Virus record (IMG/VR): IMGVR_UViG_3300010354_000391
Location: 1-30,010 of that record
Source of the DNA: a virus
DNA length: 30,010 bases
Reading direction: 5' to 3' (one strand)
Made by a program: the position numbers and the translations under genes. The notes beneath the pieces are model-generated. The model was not told the DNA's origin and searched no databases. It saw only the letters and a program-made list of their open reading frames with translations. Positions 9,286-19,300 of this stretch are shown in pieces; positions within the stretch are counted from its first letter, which is position 1, and each line of letters begins with the position of its first letter.

Positions 9286-11253
9286 TTACTTGGTTTCTTT
9301 CTTGCGAACAGTGTACCCACCAGTACCTACACCAGACTTGCCGTACAGTCGGGATTCAACTACCGCTTTGGCGTCGTCAAAATCCTTAGTCACTTTATCT
9401 ACTTCTGCTTCAATCTGTGTTAGGAGATTGTCGCGTTCTGTTTTTAGTTTCTTATCGTTCGGTGCCGCTTGCAACTGCATATTCAACATTTCCAGTTGAG
9501 ATGCAAAACGCTTACGAGCGGCCTCCTCTGCACGAGCGCGAGCAGCCACAATAGTATTGAGGTGCCCCTGCATGCGCGAGAAATCCAACGCCTCACGCTG
9601 TACAGCATTCGCGGCTTCTTGTGCTCTGGCTTTAGCCACCTCAACCTCACGGTTGAGCGCCTCATCACGTGATTTAACGTCCGTACCATACCGACTGGTA
9701 CCGGCTTGCACATCCGCACCATATCGGCTGGTGTCAGCAGTGTATTTGCTGGACGCGGCTGTAGACTCAGTGCCAAAGATGTTGGCACCTGATGCCTGAC
9801 CTTGGCGGCGCAGCCCGCCAGCAACCTCTAGCCCTTTAATGCCACCTTCGATGGCGGGCTTGATACCTTCGCGTTCCAGACTGACTAACCCCTCACGGGC
9901 CTTTTGCGTTGCTTCAAAATCCCTAAGTCGCGCCTGTCGCTGACCTTCGTCATAAGCCATCGCAGCACCGGCACCGGCACCGAACTCTCCGTAGCGACGA
10001 CCCCCGGCCCCAATCAGGAACCGCTTCAAACCTTCCCGACGTTGACGTTCAGGATCGTAGGCTTCATCAAACATGCGCTGACGTTGAGCAATACCTTGCT
10101 CGTATACGGCACGCTGCTCGGGGCTCAACTCAAACATTCTACGGATGCGCTCTTCTTGCGCACGCTGCGCAGCCTCGGGATCACGTGCGACATCGGCTTG
10201 AATAGACGCTTGTAACCCGGGGATCATTGACGCTGCATTCATGGTGGGCGCAGCCGGAGCCGCTGGAGCCGCTGGAGCAGCCGGAATAGTCGGAGCCGCT
10301 GGAGCGGTCGGAGCGGTCGGAGCAGCCGAAATGGTAGGTGTTTCACTAGTCGGCGCAGCAGGGGGCGGGGCCGCAGATACTGCCGGAGACTCAGTTGCTT
10401 CGGGTAGTGAACGTATCCCGGCAGCAGTACGTCGCATTACCTCATCCGGGTAGACATCAGATACCGGAGGTGCAGCGGCAGCATCCTCTGCACGCTGGAA
10501 ACGCCCCGTAGCCCCAATGTCTTCTCGGCGTGTCACGGGGCGATCAAGCCCCGCCGCAGAGATTTCAGATTGATAAACTTTCTCAGCGTCTTTAAGCGCA
10601 GCTTCGGCTGCACGAAGTTCTGCCTGTGCAGCTTTGAATCCTTCGGGATCATTACGCTGTTGACGAAACCCAAACTTATATAGCGCTTCTTGTGCGTTAC
10701 GGCGACGCTCTCGTGCTTGGTCTAAGGCAGTACCACCGTTAGCAAAAGCAACAATACCCCCCGACGCCATCAATTTGGGTTGCGCAGCAGCTTGCGCTCC
10801 GGGCGCACGGGCAATACCACTTAACAACTTTTGCATGTTGTCTTGTTGTTGCTCGGTTTGCTGCTGTGCGGTCTCGCCACGCTGTTGAGCCAACTCATTC
10901 TTAGTCAAGTCCATGACTTCTTTTTCGCGCTGTTGCGCAATCGTCATGGCTTCCGCACCTTGAGAGGCTTGCTGCTGGGCCATCTGCATTTGCATCTGAC
11001 GTGCAGCGGCTTCCTTCTCGGATTTGATCTTTTGTAACGCAAGTAGATCAAGCAAGTCTTGCGACATAGCGTACCGTTGCTGCAACGGAGCCGGGTTGCC
11101 TCGATAGGCCGCGACGCGATCTTCAACCGAACCGAGGCTAGCCATCGGACTTGCCTTCATAGGAGAAGGCATAGGTTGCTGTGGCTGCTGGGGGGTACGG
11201 CCTTGCGCCATTAAGCCAGCTAGTCCCTGCGCGTTAGGTGCTTGCATTTGCAT
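9286..11253 (-). CDS. Gln/Ala-rich internal virion protein
   Basis: Unknown function; 655 residues, probably a structural or ejected virion protein from its place among such genes. The N-terminal 150 residues are rich in Gln and Met. LMASGGIVAFANGG (161-174) is a short Gly motif related to ones in two neighbouring proteins. A Pro/Ala-rich linker made of 9-bp repeats follows in the middle. Further on lies YEQGIAQRQRMFDEAYDPER, then short repeats of the type TSRYGADVQAG/TSRYGTDVKS, then a long charged helical C-terminus. There is no signal peptide or clear membrane span. It starts 3 bp after the upstream gene stops, and its stop is 9 bp before the polyvalent gene. Confidence 0.75.
   Translation of the reverse strand: MQMQAPNAQGLAGLMAQGRTPQQPQQPMPSPMKASPMASLGSVEDRVAAYRGNPAPLQQRYAMSQDLLDLLALQKIKSEKEAAARQMQMQMAQQQASQGAEAMTIAQQREKEVMDLTKNELAQQRGETAQQQTEQQQDNMQKLLSGIARAPGAQAAAQPKLMASGGIVAFANGGTALDQARERRRNAQEALYKFGFRQQRNDPEGFKAAQAELRAAEAALKDAEKVYQSEISAAGLDRPVTRREDIGATGRFQRAEDAAAAPPVSDVYPDEVMRRTAAGIRSLPEATESPAVSAAPPPAAPTSETPTISAAPTAPTAPAAPTIPAAPAAPAAPAAPTMNAASMIPGLQASIQADVARDPEAAQRAQEERIRRMFELSPEQRAVYEQGIAQRQRMFDEAYDPERQRREGLKRFLIGAGGRRYGEFGAGAGAAMAYDEGQRQARLRDFEATQKAREGLVSLEREGIKPAIEGGIKGLEVAGGLRRQGQASGANIFGTESTAASSKYTADTSRYGADVQAGTSRYGTDVKSRDEALNREVEVAKARAQEAANAVQREALDFSRMQGHLNTIVAARARAEEAARKRFASQLEMLNMQLQAAPNDKKLKTERDNLLTQIEAEVDKVTKDFDDAKAVVESRLYGKSGVGTGGYTVRKKETK
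10244..10330. repeat. 9-bp tandem repeats coding a Pro/Ala/Thr linker
   Basis: Degenerate copies of GGAGCCGCT, GGAGCAGCC and GGAGCGGTC follow one another. On the - strand they encode repeated Ala-Ala-Pro and Thr-Ala-Pro triplets, a flexible hinge in the 655-residue virion protein. Length variation between relatives would be expected. Confidence 0.7.
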
Positions 11254-11256
11254 CGT

Positions 11257-12369
11257 TTACCCCGGAATAGTTGTAGTAGAGCCTGTGCCAGAAGTCGCTG
11301 TACCAGAGGCTGCTGTACCAGAGGTTGCTGTACCAGAAGTCGTCGCAGCGGGGGGTGTCCACACTTTTTCACCTTTGTAATAGTATTCACCCGTCGGCGC
11401 AATCGCGGTACCGTCTGTGTAATATCGCCATCCATATCCCGGCTGACCTTCAGTCGCAGGGTTAGCAATCAATGTCGGACCCCCTTCGGCGCCGCCAGAA
11501 CCGCCAGAACCGCCAGAACCACCAAAGATGCGGTCATACAAATCCATGAGGCCGCCCGATTGGTTAAGGATATTTGAAAGCGTACTAGGTTGCGAATATG
11601 AATATGTTTGCGCGGCCAACGGTAATCCTTGCAGCAACGACTGTTGGTACTGCACTTGCTTGTATGGGAAGTCCCGTTCTTCCTTGAACTGAGCAATGTC
11701 GGCTGCAATACCTTCGGACTCAATTGCCCGTTGCTGTGCGCCGAGATCGGCCTGTTTCTGCAACGCCGCAAGCCCGTAATCTTGCGCAGCTTTAGTTGCA
11801 GACAGCCCTAAATCTTGCTCTCGGTTAAACTGCGCCATCGCTTGATCGTATGCAGTCTGGTACCCTCTACCGGTAATGTTGGCCAGATTAGTTTGCAGAT
11901 TACGTTGAGCTTCTGACTCCATCAACGCACCGCGACCGCCACCGAAAGCGCCCGCTTTAGTTAGAGCCGTGCGGTTCTGTAGGTTTTGAATTTGTGATTG
12001 ACGCCGAGCCTCTGCAATCTGAGGATTGAGCGCCGCTTCAAGGTAGGGGTTCATAAGCCGACTGGCGTCTTCAGCAGTAAATTGCTGCGGCGTAAACGCC
12101 TTCATCTGCTCAGTAGGTATAGTCAACCCCGCAATACCTTGGAACGCCGTTTGCTGTACCGGAGATGCTCCTGCGGTAAGCGGTCCGGTGTAGGCTTGAT
12201 AGTCACTTCCGGCAAGCGCCTGCCCTTTGGCAAGCATGTCCGTTACATACGGACCTGCCCAGTTAGATAGTGATGACTCGGTGCCCGTTTGCTGACCTAC
12301 CCCCGAATTAGCGGCATTGGCGGTATTAGCAGTGGAATTGGTTGTGGCGGCGGTTGCGGTCGTAGTCAT
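11257..12369 (-). CDS. Internal virion protein with Gly/Ser linker and repeat tail
   Basis: A 370-residue protein of unknown function in the ejection-protein cluster. The first 30 residues are almost only Thr, Ala, Asn and Ser. The body is helical and rich in Gln, Ala and Arg, with NPYLEAALNPQIAEARRQSQ and the Gly-rich turn KAGAFGGGRGALMESEAQRN. A GGSGGSGGSGG linker follows, then a small Tyr/Trp-rich module (YGWRYYTDGTAIAPTGEYYY), and the tail is TSGTATSGTAASGTATSGT repeats. GAGG precedes the ATG. The Gly/Ser linker suggests a tethered C-terminal module, which is inference. Confidence 0.75.
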   Translation of the reverse strand: MTTTATAATTNSTANTANAANSGVGQQTGTESSLSNWAGPYVTDMLAKGQALAGSDYQAYTGPLTAGASPVQQTAFQGIAGLTIPTEQMKAFTPQQFTAEDASRLMNPYLEAALNPQIAEARRQSQIQNLQNRTALTKAGAFGGGRGALMESEAQRNLQTNLANITGRGYQTAYDQAMAQFNREQDLGLSATKAAQDYGLAALQKQADLGAQQRAIESEGIAADIAQFKEERDFPYKQVQYQQSLLQGLPLAAQTYSYSQPSTLSNILNQSGGLMDLYDRIFGGSGGSGGSGGAEGGPTLIANPATEGQPGYGWRYYTDGTAIAPTGEYYYKGEKVWTPPAATTSGTATSGTAASGTATSGTGSTTTIPG

Positions 12370-12377
12370 GACTTACC

Positions 12378-13364
12378 TCACGCAGGCAAAAATTTATCAG
12401 GGTTGATTTGCTTGCCCTGCTTGGCAGTGCCAGTGCGAGCCTTTCGAATCTTGTCCATCATGGCGTACAGTCTTTGTGCGCCAGCCTCGGAGTTACCGTT
12501 ACCAAGGTGACCGACCACATCGGCGGGGATGACAAACTCACCATGACTCAACCGGGCCTCCTGTTTTCCGTCAATTCGTGCCGGAATTTTATCAGCCATA
12601 CCATCGGTTGCGCCACCTAAATATCGACCTTGCGCCAGTGCAGTAATGCCCCCATCGGCGAAAGTAGGCACCGGCATGGTCTGGGCAACGGAAGAAGCGG
12701 GACGCCCTTCGCGCACATTGGAGGATTCGGCCCCGCTAGTGACTGCTTGCATCGTAGGATTAGCGGGCCGTTGGCTAGCAGGATTTGCACGATTTAATGT
12801 TGCCAGCCCCGCAGCTTCTTCTTTTGCCGCCACCCGTGCAGTTTCAGCAGCTTCTCCGGGCGCAGAGTATTTTGTGTTTGAAAAATAGCGTTGCCCACCA
12901 CTACCGGGGCGACGATTAGGATCGTACTGGGCTCCGGGCACGGCCTCCCGCACCATGGAGTACGTTGGGATTTTGCCTTGATACCCAGTCTGTTGTGGGG
13001 CGCGGTTACTTTGAGACAGTCCGTAAAGACCCCCAGCAGCGGCGGCAACTTTGCTCCAATCCGTTTTACCGTTAGTGGTAAATGCACTTTTCAGGGAATT
13101 AAACGCAGAAGTGCCTAGACGAGTTAAAAGCCCCCCTATATCAATACCACCGCTAGTTGCAACCGCATTATCTGTAGCCGGAGTGGACCCAACGATATTG
13201 CCTTGCAAGTCCATGATGAGCGTAGACCCATCATCGAAGACTTGTGTACGGGTGTAGTCCCCAATGGCACGCGTACCGGACGTATTGTCCAAGGGGCCAG
13301 ATACCTGACCTACATCACCTGTATCGATGTATTGCCCAGTGATCTCGTCGTAATAGCCTGCCAT
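12378..13364 (-). CDS. Virion protein with GEFVIPADVV C-terminal domain
   Basis: A 328-residue structural protein. ATG at 13362-13364 is chosen because GAGGGG lies 7 bases upstream and MAGYYDEITGQYID is a natural start; a TTG two codons earlier is the alternative. It begins 2 bp after the stop of the 1982-residue gene. Residues 235-328 form the recognisable part: FADGGITALAQGRYLGGATD, then ARLSHGEFVIPADVVGHLGN, then a helix ending near KFLPA. The GEFV(I/V)PADVV module recurs in phage structural proteins and tape-measure ends (established pattern); its function is not known to me. The first 230 residues are low-complexity and poorly defined. Confidence 0.75.
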   Translation of the reverse strand: MAGYYDEITGQYIDTGDVGQVSGPLDNTSGTRAIGDYTRTQVFDDGSTLIMDLQGNIVGSTPATDNAVATSGGIDIGGLLTRLGTSAFNSLKSAFTTNGKTDWSKVAAAAGGLYGLSQSNRAPQQTGYQGKIPTYSMVREAVPGAQYDPNRRPGSGGQRYFSNTKYSAPGEAAETARVAAKEEAAGLATLNRANPASQRPANPTMQAVTSGAESSNVREGRPASSVAQTMPVPTFADGGITALAQGRYLGGATDGMADKIPARIDGKQEARLSHGEFVIPADVVGHLGNGNSEAGAQRLYAMMDKIRKARTGTAKQGKQINPDKFLPA

Positions 13365-13366
13365 TA

Positions 13367-16300
13367 TCAACCCCTCAAAATTTTAAGCAATTCGTCATTT
13401 ACGTCGTCAAGTTCGCTGCTAACTTGGCCCCCTTGTGCATAGGGGGTGACGAACATCTTTTCCTGCGCCGGATTCGCAAAGATGCTGCTCCAGTCATAAA
13501 TGTACCCAATCTTGGCAGGATCGGGGGCTTTTACAGAAACTTGCTGGCCCCCAACGTCCGGTGACTGACTCACCATCTGCATCATGGTATTCAGGTTGCC
13601 AAGCCGTTGAGTCTTTAGCGCGGCTGCGTTTTGTGCTGCACGAGTACGCGCCGCTTGGTCAGAAATCAGCGCAGCCTGATCCGCAAATGCTTTTTCAGTT
13701 GCCGCCCGATCAGCCTCCATGGCCCCAAAAATGCCAGTGGGTGCCCACTTTGACCCCGCAGCCGGTGCATAACGGAAAGGCTGGTTTGGATCAGGTTTGT
13801 AGTCAGGCTGCTGTGACCGCAAAAACTGTTCAATTGCAACGCGGTCTTTTTGGTCGATTACGCGGTCAGCGTTGTAATCCAAAGTTGGGTCATACGCACC
13901 TTGGGTTTGCAGCAAGTTGATGATTGCATCGAGGTCTTGCTGTGTAGCGGGTGTAGTTTGCCGACCAATTGTGGCTTCCAGCCCGCTAATTTGTCCTTGT
14001 AGTTGTGTTTTAACCGTGTCGATTGCGGTGTTGAGGTCTACCCCTTGAGCAACCAATCGATCAGTTAGCGCCTTTTGATCGGCTGTAAGCGTTGCATACT
14101 TTGTTTGTATGTCTTGCTGCAACCCTGTGATTTGGGTTTGCGTTTGTTGTTGGGCCTGTTGAATTGCAGTGTTTAAGTCAGCACCCTGCTGCACCAACTG
14201 ATCAGCCAAGGCTTTTTGCTGTGCGGTCAGTGCGTTGTATTTAGCTTGCACATCAGCAGTTACAAGCCCCAGTTGCTGCTCAAGTCCTGCTTTTAGGTTC
14301 GCCTCTGTGGTGCCAAGTTGCGCTAACAGATCGGCTTTCGTGGTGCCAAGTTGCTGCGAAACGCTAGTAATTGCCAACGACAACGCATCGTCTCGGGCTA
14401 CCCCCGCTTGCTCGTACGCCGCCATCTGATTAAGGATGGACCGTTGTACCTCACCCAGTTGTGTTTGCACCCCACCGATTTGGGTAGCAAATTCTTGCCG
14501 AAGCGCTGTTTCCGTAGTCCCAAGCTGTGCAAGCAAGTCAGCCCGAGTCGTTCCAAGATTTCCAGCAACGGTGTTAATCGCGGCTTGAAGGGCTGCATCT
14601 CCGGCTAACCCCGCAGCTTTTGCATCAGCGATAGCTTGCGTAAGTGCAGCTTCAACTCCACTAATTTGTGTTTGCACCCCACCGATTTGGGCCGCAAATT
14701 CCTGACGGAGACCAGATTCCGTAGTCCCAAGCTGCGCCAACAGATCGGCTTTCGTAGTGCCGAGGTCACCCGCAACTGTGTTGATTGCCGCCTGTAGAGC
14801 GGCATCCCCTTGGAGCCCCGCAGCTTTCGCATCAGCGATAGCTTGCGTAAGTGATGTTTGAACGTCCGTAATTTGCCTAGTAACGCTACCCGACAAACCT
14901 TCAAGTTTTGTCGTAAAGTCTGCGCCTAGATCAGAAAGTTGGACGCCAAGTTCGGACAGCGCTTGGGTAGTCGCATCTTGATACGACCTACCTTGTGCCA
15001 TGAGGGCTTGCACCTTGGCATCAAACGCTTCAGATTGTTCGCCAAGGGCGGTTTTTAACGATGTTTGTACATCCCCAATTTTAGCTTCTAGGTTTGTACG
15101 CAACTCGCCAAGCGCCGTCGTATTACCTTGCGCGGCTTCTGTCAACGCCGTTCTAAATTGCGAAGAAAGGTTCGTACTGGACTGCGTGACAATTGATTGC
15201 ACCTGCTCGGTTGTCAATCCGGCTGCTTTTAGATCGGCAATCGCTTTATCGACATCACCAAACCGTGCTGTGTTACCACGCTCTACCGCTGCAATTGCTT
15301 CAGTGAGACTTTGTTTTGCAGTGGCCACATCACCAGATAGCTTCGTTACATCGCCACCCAGCGCGGTAATCTGTGCATTTAGGTCTTGTTTAACTTTGGC
15401 AATTGCGTCAAGCGTCTCTTGACTTGCGCCAACGGTCAGCCCATCAAGTTGTTCCATGATGGAGTTGTATCGAGCCGAGTCAAAATTAGCCTGAGCTTTC
15501 CCTGCCAATTCCGTTTCGGCGTATTGCCCCATCAATTTACGAACGTCTTCTTGCGTCGGCTTTTTCAGCCCCAGTGCTTCGTACGCCGCACGAGCCTCTT
15601 GCTCATCGACCAAGCGTGGGTCTACGTAAGCACCAATAGCGGTTTGTTGTTGCCGTTCGTTTGTTGCGGCAACAAACTGGCGAATCTCAGCGTCGCTAGG
15701 TTTATACCCAAGATCGGATAGGTACTTTTTAGCTTCATCAAACGTAACGGTATTTTCACCAACATAGCCAGTGATAGCTTGCTGCTGTGCAGCCTCTTGC
15801 ACCTGCCCAACAAATTGTTGAACTTGTGCCGCAGTTGGCGTGACGTTGAACCCAAGCGCTTTGTAGGAATCCGCGAGGTACTTAGCGGCTTCTTCAGTTG
15901 TTACCGCCTGTGGGTCGTATTGGGCACGCGCTGCAAGAGTTGCAGCGGCTTCGTCTTTTTGCCCAACCAACGCAGCAGCTTGTTCGTCCGTAAGCGTGTA
16001 CCCTTCTGCGGCGGCAGCAGCTTTGGCTTCGTTAATGTCAAACACACGCGGATCAACGTAGCTTTCAACCGCCGCATCAAGATTAGAATTTGGCGTAGCC
16101 CCAGTAAGTGCTTTTACATCGGCATCGGTGTATGCGTAGTCAGACCGTTTTGCAAGCGCAGTTTGCGCTTCATTACTACTTGTGTATTGCGAATCGTACT
16201 TCGTGTTCAACAAGTTTGCTTGCGTTCCGGCGTCTGTAACGCCAAGGTTTTGCAAAGCGCTTGTTGCCGCAGCAGCGTTGGGGGCAGTTTGAATGGTGTC

Positions 16301-19300
16301 CGCAACCATAGGGTTAGCAAGCAACGCATTAGAAATTACATCGCCTGCGCGGGATGCGCCATACGCACCGCCAGCAATTGGTCCACCAGCAATCGCACCA
16401 AACGCAGCGGCGGCTGTGATGTTGCCTGCCACATCTCGTGTTGGATCGAGCTTATAGAGTTGCGTTTCAAGGAAGGCTTGAATGACCGCTTCTTCACCTG
16501 CTTCGGTGGTACCTTCTTTGATGGCAATTTTGGAACCGGTCTTTGCAAAATCTCCCATTGCTTGCAGCGCATCGCCAAGACCCGTCCCAGTTCTACCAAT
16601 CAACGCTTTTTCAAGCGCCGCACCGCCAATACCCATGGTGACGGCAGTTGTGCCCGCAGCAACCAATGCACTACGCTGCGCAATATCGATAGCAATCTTG
16701 TCTGCATCGGCTTCAGATTTACCCGCTTTGCGGGCGGCGGCGTACGCTTCATCGTACGCATTCTTTGCAGAACCCCCTGCCGACTCAATGATGTCAGTGG
16801 TCATGGCAGCAGTCATACCCGCAGCCGTGCCGACCCGTTGACCAACCGCCTGTCCGTACTTGAGCGCTAACGTAGCGCCCTTTGCACCTGCCGAGGCAAC
16901 CCCACCAATCAAAAGGGGTGCAACCTCCTGTATACCTTCAACACCGACGTACTCGGCCAAGAACTCCAGCGGGGCAGATTTGAACGCGCCGTAAATAGCT
17001 TTGAGCGTGCCACCAACACCCTTGGCTTCGCCAATCATTGACTGCATGTTCTTGATTGCAGCTTGGTATTCGGTAGTGTTTCCAGCCTTCCCAATACCTT
17101 GCAACGCTTCGGCAAACTTACCCAGCGCCGTATCTTTTGGCGCGGCTCCAACCAGCACCGAGATACCGTTGATGGACTCAAGGAAACCACCACCGGCTTT
17201 GATGACGTTTGCCGCTGTATTAATAAGCGTCGAATTGCCTGTGTCTTTAGCCCAGTTCACCAATGTCTGGGCACCGTCCACAATTGCTTTACCAACAACA
17301 CTCGTCCATGAACCGGGATCAGCCCCATACGCCAACAACTTATCAACTTCTGTTGGACGTTTACCAGTAACAACGACTGGCGCAAGTGTAGTTGTGTACG
17401 ACCCGGTAGCGGCATCCCAATTTTGTGGCGCAGTTTTTGGGTCTTCTATGACCCAGACAGGACGACCGTCTGTAGTACGCACGAGCTTGGCGCTATCATT
17501 GTTAAACTCTTCCGCCGTTGCGTAGCGAAGCCCTGCGGGCAATGAAAATTTATCTGCGGGGGGTTCTCTCCACGCCCCATAAGCAGTACCTGATACTTCA
17601 ATACGAATAACACCGTTTTGCTGGTCATCCAACATTCTGGTGACCATAGTGTAGTTATCGCTCAAAACGCTTTGCGCAGTTGCCGTACGGAGTGCAGCCA
17701 CATTATTACCGTACTTTGCATCGAGGTTGTCGATGATTTTTCCCATCTGCGCAGGATCAGCAGTTGAAGTGTTGACGCCTTTTAAGGCAAGTGCTTCTTC
17801 TAAAAGCCTTGTACGCTGCGAAACGATTTCGGCTTGGGCTGCTTTGAAGTTTGTTGGTGCGTTTTGAAATTGCCCTTTATCCAGAAAGTGTTCGTACGGG
17901 TCTTCGGTACTCGCCAACCCATTCAACTTACGATATTCCTCCGCGTTAAACCCCGGACTCATTACCTCGACAAATGCACGGTTGGATGTAAAGTACAGAG
18001 GGTCTAATAGCGAAGTAAGTTTGTCAGTGCTTGTTGCAAAGGATTTGATAAAGGCTTCGTAGTCGTTCGTCAACAACGCGTGGTTTTGCTTAAGTTTGTC
18101 GAGTTCCCCACCGTACTTTTCTAAGTTTGGTCGAAAGTACTCCGCGTAGTCTTTGTTTAGCGACGTGATGTAGCTATCCGCAGCCTGCTTTGCAGCGACC
18201 GCAGCGTTGTATTTTTCTTCGTTTGTATTGTCTGCTTCTAATGCGGCGCGAGTATCATTTGCAACTTTAATTAGACGATTTTGCTCGTCGATACGTCCTT
18301 GTAGTTGGTTACGTACACTGTTGTAGTTGTCAACGGCGGTACGTTGCGTTGCTTCATTAGCTTTGATTTCCTCAGCTTTGGTATCTGCTTTTTGATACGC
18401 AGCTTTAGTTTCAGTAGTCGCAGTCTTAAAAGCACCGGTAATCATGTCACCAAGGGCTTTAGACCCAGCGGTCATCATGGCCGCGCTGACGACGTTTGAT
18501 GGATTTCCATTTGTAAGCGCAGCGGTTGCTGTACCCATCAAGATGTCGGTAACGATTGCACGTTGTACGTCATCGAGCTTGCTACCTGATGGGTCAAATG
18601 ACTTTAGCGCTCCTGTTACAACCCCCGAAGCGGCGATGGTGGCACCAATAGTGGCAGCGGTTACGTTCTGCCCAGAAAGTTCGGCTGTAACCGCAGCCGA
18701 GATAACGCGTTGTGCTGAACCGGGAAGTTGTTGGAACCCTGTGACTTGTCCTAACACTGCCGGTACTGCTGCACCGACGCCGCCGGTTATAAGAGCTTGA
18801 ACCGGGTCTCTACCCGCAACAACTGCAACTGCTGCTGAACCCGCAGCCGCGCCAACAATGTCGCTAGCAATAGCGGAAGCAGTTCCCATTCCTGCTTCTT
18901 GCGCGGCCAACATTGCAGCCTGCGTACCAGAAGTACCATATTGCGCACCTGCTGCCGCTTCACCTGCTGCCGCTCCAGCGGCTTTGCCAACATACGACCC
19001 GACCTGCTGCATGACGTATGCTTTGGCCGTAGCCTCTAACACATCACCAACATCGCCGCCTGCAATTGCAACATCTGCCCCTTCAATGAGTGGTAACGCC
19101 CAATACTGTTGGGTAGCTATAGCGGCAACTTGTGCAATTGTCTTGATTGGGTCGTTAAGTGCGCCTTCAATAACTTTACCAACTGCCCTTCCTACTGGGG
19201 CAACAATCTTGTCGGCAACGAAGTCAACTACGTCAACGACAGCATTGCCGACGGACTCAATGACATCGCCAACGGCTTCACCAATCGCTTCAATGGCGTT

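Noticed and set aside
3285-10187. Other CACGTG cores (3285, 3975, 8049, 9666, 10182)
   Set aside because: Flanks do not match parS: none has TGTTN before and AAACA after the core, so only the two sites in the primase gene were kept.
15779-16870. Long + strand open frame (363 codons) opposite the giant virion gene
   Set aside because: Product is Cys/Arg-rich and patternless, and it is antisense to a well-supported Ala-rich coding region whose codon use keeps that frame open.
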